Origin: Actinobacteria bacterium IMCC26077
Lineage (GTDB): Bacteria > Actinomycetota > Actinomycetes > Nanopelagicales > Nanopelagicaceae
Assembly: GCA_002284915.1 (NCBI GenBank)
Contig: CP015606.1
Span: 1,302,001-1,366,000 of the forward strand
Length of the DNA stretch: 64,000 nt
Reading direction: 5' to 3'
Shown: positions 17,089-26,355 of the stretch, one piece after another
How positions within the stretch are numbered: position 1 is the stretch's first letter
How the letters are laid out: each line of letters begins with the position of its first letter
The notes under the pieces: generated by a model
Told to the model about the DNA's origin: nothing
What the model saw: only the letters and a program-made list of their open reading frames with translations
Databases searched by the model: none
Position numbers and translations under genes: made by a program

Positions 17089-17922
17089 TTAGCCCTTAAC
17101 TGAACCGGTTTGAAGACCCTCGACAACAAACCGTTGTCCGAGGAAGTAAAGCACCATGATCGGGATGGCAGCGACTGATGAATAAGCCATCGTGCGCCCC
17201 CATGGAACTTCATCTGCCACTGAAAGGTTTAGAATTGCCACCGGCACCGTGCGGACACTCGGTGAGACGTTGATAACCAACGAATAGAGAAGTTCGTTAT
17301 ACGCACCAGTGAAGGTGATGATTGCAACAGAAATCAAACCAGGTGCAATCAATGGCACGAGTACAAACCAGAGCGCTTGCAAGCGGTTTGCACCGTCGAT
17401 TCGCGCTGCCTCTTCCAGCTCCGGAGGCAACGATCTAAAGAAGCCGAGCAGAAGATAGGTAGCCAGGGGCACCATGAAGCTGAGGTAAACCAGCACCAAA
17501 CCCTTGAGTGAATTCGAAAGGTTGAGGTTGGCCATGATTACTGCAAATGGAATAAACAGCAGCGCGCCAGGAGTTAAGAAAGCGATGATGATGACTCGTC
17601 CCATCGTATCTCGCCCTCTAAACTTGAGGATGGTGAGCGAATAGGCCGCCATCACTCCAAATACCAGCGCAAGTATCGTTGCTGAACTACAGACAATCAC
17701 GCTGTTCTTTAGCGAAGTGGTGAATTCAACGCTGGCAAATGCAGCCCGGTAGTTCTCGAGTGAGGAATCTGATGCTGGCAGGAGGGTTGGATTGCTCCAC
17801 AATGAAGCTTGCGAACGAAGAGACAAAGTGATCATGTAGTACACGGGATAGAGCACAAAAATTGCAACGAACATCAGCATTGTGTACTTAAAGAGCGAGA
17901 ATTTCACATTCTTACGAGCCAT
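17089..17922 (-). CDS. Sugar ABC transporter permease, MalG type
   Basis: This 277-residue permease has six predicted spans, the EAA loop LEEAARIDGANRLQALW...PLIAPG and the terminal FVVEGLQTGSVKG typical of MalG proteins. It overlaps the MalF-type gene by one base (TAATG). It belongs with the binding protein at 18972; no ATPase gene is present. Confidence 0.92.
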   Translation of the reverse strand: MARKNVKFSLFKYTMLMFVAIFVLYPVYYMITLSLRSQASLWSNPTLLPASDSSLENYRAAFASVEFTTSLKNSVIVCSSATILALVFGVMAAYSLTILKFRGRDTMGRVIIIAFLTPGALLFIPFAVIMANLNLSNSLKGLVLVYLSFMVPLATYLLLGFFRSLPPELEEAARIDGANRLQALWFVLVPLIAPGLISVAIITFTGAYNELLYSLVINVSPSVRTVPVAILNLSVADEVPWGRTMAYSSVAAIPIMVLYFLGQRFVVEGLQTGSVKG

Positions 17923-18851
17923 TATTGATCCTTCTTCATTCGCTTCAAGATGAAATAAGTGAAAATTAAGGCAACTGGCACCAAGCTAAGCGCTGCTGCA
18001 GCAGATTGACCGATGTTGAAGGAGGTCAAACCCCTGTAGGCGAAGATTGGCAGAATGACTGTAGCGTCGCTTGGGCCGCCAGCAGTAGTCAGCCATATAG
18101 CTTCGAAGGAATTAATCGTGTTGATTGTCGAAATTAAGAAGACCACCAAGACTACGGGGCGGATTCCAGGGAGTGAAATATTTTTAAAACGCTGCCATGC
18201 ATTAGCGCCATCTACGGCAGCAGCTTCGTATAACTCCTTGGGCACTGCTTGTAGCGCAGCCAAGAACATGATTGCCCAGAAGGGAAAACCACGCCAAATG
18301 GTCGCGAAGATTACGGCGGGCATCGCCCAATCACGGTCACCAAGGAAAGCTATGGGAGCATCAATCAAACCTATTTTCGTAAGAATAATATTGAGTGAAC
18401 CTACGTCAGGGTTATAGAACAATTTCCATACGAGATACGCAACGAAGCCCGGCATTGCATAAGGCACAAGCACAACCGCGCGCCAGAACCCACGGGCAAC
18501 TAACTTTTGGTGGAGCAATATTGCAATTCCAAGTCCGAGGACGAACTTTCCTAGTTGAACTGCCGTTACATAAACAAAGGAATTCTTCGCCGCAGTAAGA
18601 AATTCAGGATCTGCGAGCAAACTACCATAATTATCAAAGCCAATGAACTTAGCGTCATTGCCCAACGTCATATCGGTCAAGCTTGAGTAAATCTCAAAAC
18701 CAAGTGGATATGCGAAGAAGAGGATGAGTACCACCATCGCAGGGAGCATCATGAAGTAGCCCAGGATGCTGGTCGGATCAAAGATGCCGCCGCGACGACG
18801 GGATTTCTTCACCTTTACCGCAGGTGTTGAAGTCTCACTAACTGTTGCCAC
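17922..18851 (-). CDS. Sugar ABC transporter permease, MalF type
   Basis: This 309-residue permease begins with a basic cytoplasmic tail (VKVKKSRRRGG) and has six spans and an EAA loop LYEAAAVDGANAWQRFKNI..PGIRP. Start is GTG 18851 with GGGAG upstream. A hairpin at 18901-18931 separates it from the binding-protein gene. Confidence 0.92.
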   Translation of the reverse strand: MATVSETSTPAVKVKKSRRRGGIFDPTSILGYFMMLPAMVVLILFFAYPLGFEIYSSLTDMTLGNDAKFIGFDNYGSLLADPEFLTAAKNSFVYVTAVQLGKFVLGLGIAILLHQKLVARGFWRAVVLVPYAMPGFVAYLVWKLFYNPDVGSLNIILTKIGLIDAPIAFLGDRDWAMPAVIFATIWRGFPFWAIMFLAALQAVPKELYEAAAVDGANAWQRFKNISLPGIRPVVLVVFLISTINTINSFEAIWLTTAGGPSDATVILPIFAYRGLTSFNIGQSAAAALSLVPVALIFTYFILKRMKKDQ

Positions 18852-18900
18852 GTAGCTCCCGTCGAATAAAAATATTTAAATTCTTGACCGTTATTAGTAA

Positions 18901-18931
18901 GTGGGTGGAGACAAAATCTGCCTCCACCCAC
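18901..18931 (-). terminator. Hairpin between binding-protein and permease genes
   Basis: GTGGGTGGAG at 18901-18910 pairs with CTCCACCCAC at 18922-18931 around an 11-base loop. On the minus strand it follows the stop at 18972 and precedes the permease start at 18851. There is no long T run, so it could be an RNA 3'-end stabiliser as well as a terminator. Confidence 0.7.
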
Positions 18932-18971
18932 CTCTGTGATGCTATTTCATCAGATTACGAACGAACGCCAA

Positions 18972-20417
18972 CTACTTGTTGTTCGCGTCGTAAATCTTCT
19001 GACATGCAGCTTGTGCTTCAGCAATGGTCTTGTCTGCGCTATCCCCGTCGAGGAGGTGGCGCTGGACCATCTTGGAGAGCTGGAATTCAGTTCCAAATTG
19101 TGCATAAGCAGCATTATTGACATCTGGGAAGGAAGATGAAGTACCCGCCGTGGCCAGGTCGAAGAGACCACCATGGACTGGATCGACATTCTCATCCCAG
19201 TATTCGAACTTGTTGTAGCCCTTGAGAGCAGGTCCATAGATTGCCCACTCGTAGTAGACATCAATGTTCTCAGGCTTCATCAAGTAGCGGATGAGGTCCT
19301 GAGCAAGCTCTGGGTACTTGGTGGTAGCAGAGACTGCGCGAAGCCAACCGTTTGAAGGAGCTACGCGGGTTACTGGACCGCCAGGAAGCGCAGAGAAACC
19401 AGTGTTCTTGGCAAGTGTTGGGTTCTTTGGCCAGGCAGCCGATCCATTAACCATGGTGGTGTACACCGAACCTGGGTTGGCAATGAAGACTGTCTTGCCA
19501 CCTAGGTAAAGGTTGTTATCCCAACCACCATCAGTAGTTACAGCGCTTGGTGAGTAAGCACCCTTGTCGTACCACTTCTTGACGAATCCAAGGAAATCAC
19601 GAGTTGCCTTGCTATCGATGGTGCACTTCTTGCCTGCATCATCTGCATAGCGACCGCCGTAACCGACGAATTGTGCGCGGAACACTGATTCAGCATCACC
19701 CACGTTACCGAGAGCGAAGCCTGCGCCACCAACCTTCATGGTCTTAGTTGCTGAATCCATCAACTCTTCCCATGTCTTTGGAGCCGTGGTCTTTGCGCCA
19801 GCTTCCTTAAGTAGATCGAGTCGACGATTAATTAAGTTGCCGGAGATTCCATAAGGAACGCCCAGACCCTTACCTGCGTAATCTGCCTTATCGAAGTTTG
19901 CAGCAGCTTGATTCCAACCACCATAAACGCGAGCAAGTTCGTTGCTCAAAGCTTGAACGTTTAGAAGGTTTTTTGAACCCAATTGCAACATCAAGGTGTC
20001 GCTGATATCGAGTGCATCTGGCATCGTTCCTGCAGCAACTGCAGCGGTGACGTTTGCGGCGAGGTTGTTCTGGTTAACGAGCACTGGCTCTACTTTGATT
20101 CCTCGCGACTTGCCCCAGGCAAGAATCTGTCCTGTTGCAGCACTGTTTGCAATGTCAGAGAAGATCAAGCCAACCCAATATTGAAATGGTTTGCCTGAAG
20201 CTTTAAGCGCAGCAATTTCTTTCTCCATGGCAATCTGCTGCGCGGTCTTCACCGGTGCAGCTGGTGAAGCCGCAACGCTTGGCTTCGCTGCTGGCTTCTT
20301 TGTTGTTGTTTTCTTTGCTGGTTTCTTTTCAGCTGCTGAAGCGCTGAGCGCACTTGTGCCACCCATGAGTAGCCCGAGCGCTGCGACGACAGCAATCAAT
20401 TTCTTGTTGATTCTCAA
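18972..20417 (-). CDS. Sugar ABC transporter substrate-binding protein
   Basis: This is an extracellular CUT1-type binding protein. I place the start at TTG 20417 because GAAAGG with near-identical spacing to the 5003 and 5395 genes lies just upstream. GTG 20441 would add eight residues and has no ribosome site. The protein has a signal peptide (KKLIAVVAALGLLMGG) with an AxA site and no lipobox. A Lys/Pro/Ala-rich linker (EKKPAKKTTTKKPAAK) follows, then a binding-protein fold with PKTWEELMDSATKTMK. It is the first gene of the operon reaching to the M81 gene. The long linker resembles that of the 5395 protein. Confidence 0.88.
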   Translation of the reverse strand: MRINKKLIAVVAALGLLMGGTSALSASAAEKKPAKKTTTKKPAAKPSVAASPAAPVKTAQQIAMEKEIAALKASGKPFQYWVGLIFSDIANSAATGQILAWGKSRGIKVEPVLVNQNNLAANVTAAVAAGTMPDALDISDTLMLQLGSKNLLNVQALSNELARVYGGWNQAAANFDKADYAGKGLGVPYGISGNLINRRLDLLKEAGAKTTAPKTWEELMDSATKTMKVGGAGFALGNVGDAESVFRAQFVGYGGRYADDAGKKCTIDSKATRDFLGFVKKWYDKGAYSPSAVTTDGGWDNNLYLGGKTVFIANPGSVYTTMVNGSAAWPKNPTLAKNTGFSALPGGPVTRVAPSNGWLRAVSATTKYPELAQDLIRYLMKPENIDVYYEWAIYGPALKGYNKFEYWDENVDPVHGGLFDLATAGTSSSFPDVNNAAYAQFGTEFQLSKMVQRHLLDGDSADKTIAEAQAACQKIYDANNK

Positions 20418-20526
20418 GAAGGACCCTTTCTCTTTAGCCACTGGTAATTAGTGATGGCTTGTGGCAAAAAGTACTGATTTACTAGGTAAAGTCAATGAAT
20501 CTAGCGGCTTCCAGAAAACTGACCGC

Positions 20527-20534
20527 CAAGACCA
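20527..20534 (-). promoter_or_regulatory. Possible repressor half-site upstream of the second sugar ABC operon
   Basis: CAAGACCA at 20527-20534 is followed by TGACCA at 20537-20542. The octamer matches one arm of the perfect palindrome at 41533-41553. It lies about 110 bases before the binding-protein start, in a 271-base gap with no gene and one short GGGC/GCCC hairpin near 20562-20577. The link is speculative. Confidence 0.3.
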
Positions 20535-20688
20535 AATGACCAAAATAACTACCTTGGGCGGAGGGCTGAAATGCCCTGTCCAGCGCCTAAGCAACCTTGT
20601 GAAATCCCCTATGACTGTTTTGCCCATATCGAGGCGGCGTTATTTTCGCACCTGTGAAAATTGTTATCTCTACTTAACCGAAATCTGG

Positions 20689-21735
20689 CTAATCCGTCGC
20701 CAACGCGACGAGCACCTTCCCTGAACGCTGTGCATCTTTGGCCCTCTCAAAAGCATCAAGGACCTCCGTCATGTCAAAAGTATGGCTTATACATTTTTCG
20801 AATTCAGGAAATTCATGCAGAAGTTTGAGAGCCTGATCCATCTCATTGTTAAATCGAAATGCACCATTAACTCGTAATTCTTTAGTAACAATCGCACCAA
20901 AATCAATCTGATGCAAACCAGAACCCAACATGCCAATCTGAACTATCACACCACCACGTTGTGCAGCAGCGATGGCACTATTAACTGCGCGCGGACTGCC
21001 ACTGCATTCCAATACAACATCAAAACTATTCTCTGGAAGCGATTCAACGCCAACGTTGATTGTCGAATCAGCTCCAACTTCTCGTGCGCGCGTAAGCGCT
21101 TCATCAAATAGATCAGTTGCGGTAATAGATTGAGCGCCAACGCTTCGAGCTGCAACAATCGATAGCAATCCGATAGGTCCAGAACCAGAGACTAAAACAT
21201 TTTTACCTGTTAGGTCGCCCGCAAGATGCACTCCATGGAGCGCAACAGCGAGTGGCTCGGCTAGCGCTCCAACGGATAGCGATACTCCGCCTGGCAATAA
21301 CTTGACCATCGATCGCTTGACGCTGATGTATTGCGCCATCCCCCCTTGGGTATGGGGAGTAGTAGCAGCGCTTCCCATGTATCGCACTCCATGCCATAAG
21401 TGCGGTCGATCAGATAAGCCGCTAATCGCTACCCCCGCTTGAGCAGGAAAGATTGCTACCGCAGATCCAACAGAAAACTCTCTGAGAGGATCAACATCAA
21501 TACGACCGGAAATCTCGTGGCCAGGTATCAGTGGCTCCTTAATGGCGAAACTGCCATTGGCGCCTTCGAAGTAATAATGTAAATCTGAGCCGCAAATTCC
21601 CACGTATGCGACCTTGACTCTCACCTCATCAGCAGCGGGCTCGAGCAGCGGCATGTCAACGATCTGGCCATCACGCTTACCCCGAATCACAAATGCGCGA
21701 TTAATCTGAGGTTCATGCTGCGAAGATGAAGTCAC
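20689..21735 (-). CDS. Zinc alcohol dehydrogenase, L-idonate 5-dehydrogenase-like
   Basis: This 348-residue medium-chain dehydrogenase has the catalytic zinc motif GICGSDLHYY (Cys near 49), GHEISGR, and the nucleotide-binding GSGPIGLLSIVAA near residue 170. The LHYYFEG segment is typical of the IdnD/sorbitol branch. The structural-zinc cysteine cluster is missing in the region near residues 95-115, where one would expect four Cys. It would oxidise a polyol or sugar acid such as L-idonate with NAD(P). It diverges from manD, with a GGTATACC palindrome between them. Confidence 0.82.
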   Translation of the reverse strand: MTSSSQHEPQINRAFVIRGKRDGQIVDMPLLEPAADEVRVKVAYVGICGSDLHYYFEGANGSFAIKEPLIPGHEISGRIDVDPLREFSVGSAVAIFPAQAGVAISGLSDRPHLWHGVRYMGSAATTPHTQGGMAQYISVKRSMVKLLPGGVSLSVGALAEPLAVALHGVHLAGDLTGKNVLVSGSGPIGLLSIVAARSVGAQSITATDLFDEALTRAREVGADSTINVGVESLPENSFDVVLECSGSPRAVNSAIAAAQRGGVIVQIGMLGSGLHQIDFGAIVTKELRVNGAFRFNNEMDQALKLLHEFPEFEKCISHTFDMTEVLDAFERAKDAQRSGKVLVALATD

Positions 21736-21744
21736 GCTGGCAAG

Positions 21745-21752
21745 GGTATACC
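21745..21752. promoter_or_regulatory. GGTATACC palindrome, UxuR/ExuR-like operator core
   Basis: The 87-base gap between the divergent dehydrogenase and manD starts holds the perfect palindrome GGTATACC. The E. coli hexuronate repressors UxuR and ExuR, of the GntR family, bind sites centred on TTGGTATACCAA. The flanks here (AAG/GCT) do not extend the symmetry, so the match is to the core only. No GntR gene lies in the window. Confidence 0.45.
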
Positions 21753-21822
21753 GCTCTTGGTGAGTGTGAAAGAATCCATCGTCACTGCTTTTTTCACAAC
21801 AACCACTTTGGGGGCTCTAGCT

Positions 21823-23040
21823 ATGACCGCGCGTATCGACAAAGTAGATATAATTGTCTCTAGCCCCAGTCGCAACTTCGTGACAATCAAAATTACCACG
21901 AGTGATGGAATCGTAGGGTGGGGAGATGCAACGCTCAACGGACGCGAACTAGCAGTCTCCTCATATCTGCAAGATCACGTCGCTCCCCTTTTAATTGGAC
22001 TCGACCCTGATCGCATCGAAGATATCTGGCAATTTCTCTACCGTGGCGTTTACTGGCGCCGCGGCCCGGTGACGATGGCTGCAATTGGTGGCATTGACCT
22101 TGCCCTCTGGGATATCAAAGGTAAATCTGTTAATCGCCCCGTCTACCAATTACTTGGCGGCGCCGTTCGCGAAAAAATCTTGACGTACACCCACACCGTT
22201 GGTTGGGATATCTCAGCACTTAAAGATGCTCTCGATGTGAACCTGGACCGCGGCTTCAAAGCGCTACGCATTCAAAGTGGAGTCCCAGGTTTAGATTCGG
22301 TGTATGGCGTGACGCAAGGCGCTGGCGGATACGAACCGGCTTCCCGTGGTGCTTATCCAAAACTGGAAATGTGGGATTCCGGAAAATATCTACGGCATGT
22401 CCCGAAAGTTATCGAAGCTGCACGAGAGCACGTCGGACCAGATATCGAACTTTTACATGATGCGCATCATCGCCTTACGCCCATTCAAGCAGCGCAACTA
22501 GGAAAATCACTGGAACCATTTGGATTATTCTGGCTCGAAGATGTCACTCCTGGAGAGAATCAGGAGGCCTTGAAGTTAATTAGAGAACATTCCACCATTC
22601 CTCTTGCGATTGGTGAAGTATTTAATACGATTTGGGATTTCAAAGATCTAATCATCAATCAACAGCTCGACTACGTTCGATGTTCCGTAATGCATGCGGG
22701 AGGAATCTCACATACTCGAAGAATTTTTGATCTCGCGGCGCTTTATGGCGTCAAGTTCGGTCCACATGGACCTTCAGATATTTCTCCCATCACTATGTCC
22801 GCGTCACTTCACGTTGATATCGCAACGCCAAATCTAGGAATTCAAGAATTCATGGGTTACGACCCGCTCGTCAGCGAGGTATTCCATTCAAGCTACACAT
22901 TGATCGATGGCTACCTTCATCCCGGAGATAACCCAGGTTTAGGCGTGGAATTCGACGAAAAAGCTGCCGCCAAATTCCCCTACGCACCGGCCTACCTGCC
23001 CTATGCGAGATCACTCGATGGCACGGTCACAGATTGGTGA
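21823..23040 (+). CDS. manD: D-mannonate dehydratase, enolase superfamily
   Basis: This 405-residue protein fits true ManD closely. The known active-site set maps with a steady offset: R149 and Y161 (QSGVPGLDSVYGV), metal ligands D213, E239 and E265, H215 in HDAHHR, and H315 in GPHGPSD. It dehydrates D-mannonate to 2-keto-3-deoxygluconate. I chose ATG 21823 because ManD proteins begin at this point; the frame upstream to 21757 would add 22 atypical residues. The next gene, a fructuronate reductase-like enzyme, makes D-mannonate, so these two are consecutive steps. Confidence 0.9.
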   Translation: MTARIDKVDIIVSSPSRNFVTIKITTSDGIVGWGDATLNGRELAVSSYLQDHVAPLLIGLDPDRIEDIWQFLYRGVYWRRGPVTMAAIGGIDLALWDIKGKSVNRPVYQLLGGAVREKILTYTHTVGWDISALKDALDVNLDRGFKALRIQSGVPGLDSVYGVTQGAGGYEPASRGAYPKLEMWDSGKYLRHVPKVIEAAREHVGPDIELLHDAHHRLTPIQAAQLGKSLEPFGLFWLEDVTPGENQEALKLIREHSTIPLAIGEVFNTIWDFKDLIINQQLDYVRCSVMHAGGISHTRRIFDLAALYGVKFGPHGPSDISPITMSASLHVDIATPNLGIQEFMGYDPLVSEVFHSSYTLIDGYLHPGDNPGLGVEFDEKAAAKFPYAPAYLPYARSLDGTVTDW

Positions 23041-23045
23041 TAGAT

Positions 23046-24524
23046 ATGTTGAGGTTGACCAGAGATAGTGCACCAAGCTCTGCCACAATTTTGAGCAAGG
23101 CGCCGGAGCTTGGAATTGTTCATATTGGTCTAGGAAATTTCCATCGCGCGCATTTTGCAGTACATACTGCTCAAGCCATCGCGCACTCCGGTGGAGACTG
23201 GGGAATCTATGGTTACTCACTGCGTAGTTCGACAATTGCGGAGAAGTTAGCAGCGCAAGATTTCCTCTACTCGGTCGTTGATATCCACCCTGATTCAGAG
23301 CAAACGCTCATCCCTGGCATTCACGTTGGCGCCTCTGGTGGTCCAGAAGCGCTCGCGGAGGTCTTGAACTTTCTCGTCGATGAGAGAACTCGAATCATCT
23401 CGCTCACCATCACCGAATCTGGCTATTGCTACTCGACCGAAACCGGTGGACTTGATGAATGTCGCATCGAGATCATCCACGACCTCGAGGATTTAACTGC
23501 GCCGCACTCTGTCATCGGGCTACTTGCTAAAGCGTTGATTATGCGAGCAGCACAAGAGCGCGGCCCAGTGACAATACTCAGTTGCGATAACCTCACATCC
23601 AATGGAGCCACTACAAAAAGAGTGCTCCTGGAATTTGCCGCAAAACTCTCTGCCCCTGATTCGCAACTTCTCACTCAATACATCAATAACAAAGCTTCGT
23701 TTCCAAATTCAATGGTCGATCGAATTGTGCCAAGTACCGAAGAGCGCCATCGCGAACTAGTTGCGGCACGGTTAAATATCGCAGATCAAATCCCAGTGCC
23801 AGCAGAGAAGTTCTCTATGTGGGTCTTAGAAGACAACTTCATCGCCGGTCGTCCTGCCTGGGAGCACGCAGGGGTACTATTTAGCACGGAAGTCGACCGA
23901 TTTGAAACGATGAAATTACGTCTACTCAACGGCTCTCATTCTTTGCTCGCGTATGTCGGGGCTTTAGCGGGTAAAGAGACAGTGCCGCAGGCGCGCTTTA
24001 CTCCTTATATAGAGAGTGCCGTCCGCGCCTTTATGAAAAAGGAGATGCTGCCTACCTTTGCCATGCCAAGCCAAGTCGATGCGGATCAATACATTGAGGA
24101 TCTCTTCTCGAGATGGTCAAACACGGTTCTCTCCGATACGACAGCGCGTATTGGATCTGACGGCTCGATAAAACTTCCGCCGCGAATCACGCAAACCAGC
24201 CTCTGGCATGGCCAGGCAGGAAATGCCACCCCATTAACGGCGCTCATTCTTGCGGCTTGGCTAGCGTGCGTTGCACCGCCGCGAGGATTTGAGCCCGGCC
24301 CCATTGCTCGGGCGATGAAGGATACTGCGCTGGGTTACCTTGGAGAGTTGAGCTCAGCAGGGCAAACGCCAGAGCAGATAGTGGAGTCCTTATTTAGTGA
24401 AGGGCGGATATTCACAAAAGAATTAAACGCTCTCGCTCGATTGAAAAAAGATGTCACGCACTGTTTCGAAAAAATCCAAAGTGAAGGTATCGAATCAGCA
24501 ACGCTCGATGCGCTCAATCAGTAA
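23046..24524 (+). CDS. Mannitol dehydrogenase family protein, probable fructuronate reductase
   Basis: This 492-residue polyol-dehydrogenase family protein has the N-terminal GLGNFHRAHFAVHTAQ nucleotide-binding segment, SCDNLTSNG, PNSMVDRIVP and the catalytic KLRLLNGSHSLLAY motif. With manD directly upstream, fructuronate reductase (UxuB: D-fructuronate to D-mannonate) is the best guess; mannitol or altronate dehydrogenase cannot be excluded. The start ATG 23046 has GGTGA five bases upstream; TTG 23034 would overlap manD. The uronate isomerase UxaC is not in the window. Confidence 0.85.
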   Translation: MLRLTRDSAPSSATILSKAPELGIVHIGLGNFHRAHFAVHTAQAIAHSGGDWGIYGYSLRSSTIAEKLAAQDFLYSVVDIHPDSEQTLIPGIHVGASGGPEALAEVLNFLVDERTRIISLTITESGYCYSTETGGLDECRIEIIHDLEDLTAPHSVIGLLAKALIMRAAQERGPVTILSCDNLTSNGATTKRVLLEFAAKLSAPDSQLLTQYINNKASFPNSMVDRIVPSTEERHRELVAARLNIADQIPVPAEKFSMWVLEDNFIAGRPAWEHAGVLFSTEVDRFETMKLRLLNGSHSLLAYVGALAGKETVPQARFTPYIESAVRAFMKKEMLPTFAMPSQVDADQYIEDLFSRWSNTVLSDTTARIGSDGSIKLPPRITQTSLWHGQAGNATPLTALILAAWLACVAPPRGFEPGPIARAMKDTALGYLGELSSAGQTPEQIVESLFSEGRIFTKELNALARLKKDVTHCFEKIQSEGIESATLDALNQ

Positions 24525-24541
24525 AAACGAGTGCAGCTCAG

Positions 24542-26338
24542 TTAGCGCTTCGAGTACCCGGATGGACACTTCGGCGCAGTTCCTGAAACCTTCTTCACCA
24601 CTTTCCCCTTCACGCAAGTGATTGAAATTCGCTTCGCTGGCTTTGTCGGCTGAGCAGACTGTGCAGGCTGTGTAGTAGTGGGCTTCGTTGGCTGCGCGCT
24701 CTGAGCACTCGGCGCCGGTTGTGCAGGAGCAGTTGGAGATCCTTGACTCAATTTAATTTTCAACGTTGGCGATGAGAAGGTAAACCCACGAGCTTTCAAG
24801 CGCAGCCAACCGCCCTCTTCTTTCACGCTCTCGGTAGCTAACGTACTCTCGCCACCATCGCTATTGACCACTGAGACCGTTGCGTAGAGCGGGCCAGCGC
24901 CTTCGAAACCATAAATACATCGGGCAATCTTTGAACTCATTACGAGGTCATACGATCCCTGGAAGATTGAGTTATCTGGATTGAGGTGCAGGCCTGCGAC
25001 TTTGTAATTTAGGAATCCATCGCTGTACTTGGGTGGTCCTGCGGCGTAGGTCAATGAATTTGTCGTCACTAATCCAATTAACGAACTTACCGAATCTGTT
25101 CCGAGGATCGCCCCAACAACCTGACTTGCTTCAGGGACACACTTCGCAGCGCTCGCACCAAGGCCAGTGATATCGCTAATTGATTTATTACCTGACGTTA
25201 ATGGGTTACTCAGCCCGCCCAAACCGCCCAAGCCACCAGCGCCGCCGCCACCAAGTACAGAAGAGATACTTCCTAGTGGATTACTCACGCCCAAGTTATC
25301 TGCAGCTGAGCTTGCTACAGACTCGACGCCCAAGGACCTAAACGACCACACTTCATCGAGCACGGTTGCCTTTTTGTTAAAAAAGTTTTCAAAGAAGAGG
25401 AATTGCTCTAACGAGGTATCTTGAGATGAATCGTATTTAATCCCCCCACCATCTTGGAGCGGAGTCTTTCCAGGAATAATTTCGGTGTTTGCCGTGCCTT
25501 TAACCCCCGGCACCACAACTGGTTTGCCAGAGACGGTAAGCGTGTTCTGTCTCTGATCTAATTGTGCAATCGACACCGTTGGCTCAGCTAATCTCCCATG
25601 CAACCACGAGGTTAAATAATTGCCGATATGGAGTTTGAGCGTGACTGTTGCATCGGCAGGAAACGCCTTCTCACGTCCACATTCACCAGACTTAACCCAG
25701 AGGCAAGTGATATCTCCACCGGTACCTCTGATCGAAGATCGCCCTAGCGGGTTTATATAATTAGAGAGCACGCTATCTGCTGCTGATGTAGTGCCAATCT
25801 CGTACGGCGTAACAATGGCAGAGAATGATGTTGCCTTCACTCCCACTACTGGAATCTTCTGGAGTTCAACGCGAACCTTGACTCCGAATGTTGATTGCAG
25901 ACCAGCGCTCTTTAGGGCTGGGACTTCAAAGAGCGACCAATTTGCACCTGCCGGTAATCCATTTGCAGGGTCTGCTTCAAAGACTTTATTTCCGACTGTC
26001 CGCAGATACGTCGCAGCTCCAGAACTCACCCGTGGCGTGGTGACGGCGAGAGACTCCACGCAATTTGCTTCGTTGGCGCTCTGACAAAAAGGAAGTACTG
26101 CAAAGACCGTGGCAGTCATCGCACAGTTGGGATCTGATAGAGAGGTGCATAGTCGCTCTCCTTGTACGTTATAGCCTGGAACGCCACTCGATATATATGA
26201 ATTCTCCAAACCGCCGGTCACGCCGTAATGGTCGCGGAACTCAACGGAGTAGGTGATTGCGGCGAGCGCGCTGGATGCGGTTGTAAGCGCCATAAGTATC
26301 GCAACGCTCAGAGCTAGAGGTTTGATTCGCATGCGCAT
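24542..26338 (-). CDS. Large secreted protein with Pro/Gln tail, unknown function
   Basis: This 598-residue protein has a signal peptide (MRMRIKPLAL to SALA). A beta-rich body with several cysteines follows, then a Gly-rich loop near 370-385, a Pro/Gln/Thr-rich spacer near 535-570, and a basic end with two cysteines (ITCVKGKVVKK...PKCPSGYSKR). I associate that ending with secreted proteins of Nanopelagicales-like actinobacteria. No enzyme motif is seen. It may be a surface or adhesion protein held by the basic tail. Its start is only 17 bp from the divergent MFS start, so promoters must overlap the coding regions. Confidence 0.8.
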   Translation of the reverse strand: MRMRIKPLALSVAILMALTTASSALAAITYSVEFRDHYGVTGGLENSYISSGVPGYNVQGERLCTSLSDPNCAMTATVFAVLPFCQSANEANCVESLAVTTPRVSSGAATYLRTVGNKVFEADPANGLPAGANWSLFEVPALKSAGLQSTFGVKVRVELQKIPVVGVKATSFSAIVTPYEIGTTSAADSVLSNYINPLGRSSIRGTGGDITCLWVKSGECGREKAFPADATVTLKLHIGNYLTSWLHGRLAEPTVSIAQLDQRQNTLTVSGKPVVVPGVKGTANTEIIPGKTPLQDGGGIKYDSSQDTSLEQFLFFENFFNKKATVLDEVWSFRSLGVESVASSAADNLGVSNPLGSISSVLGGGGAGGLGGLGGLSNPLTSGNKSISDITGLGASAAKCVPEASQVVGAILGTDSVSSLIGLVTTNSLTYAAGPPKYSDGFLNYKVAGLHLNPDNSIFQGSYDLVMSSKIARCIYGFEGAGPLYATVSVVNSDGGESTLATESVKEEGGWLRLKARGFTFSSPTLKIKLSQGSPTAPAQPAPSAQSAQPTKPTTTQPAQSAQPTKPAKRISITCVKGKVVKKVSGTAPKCPSGYSKR

Positions 26339-26355
26339 GGATGTACCTTACCTAA

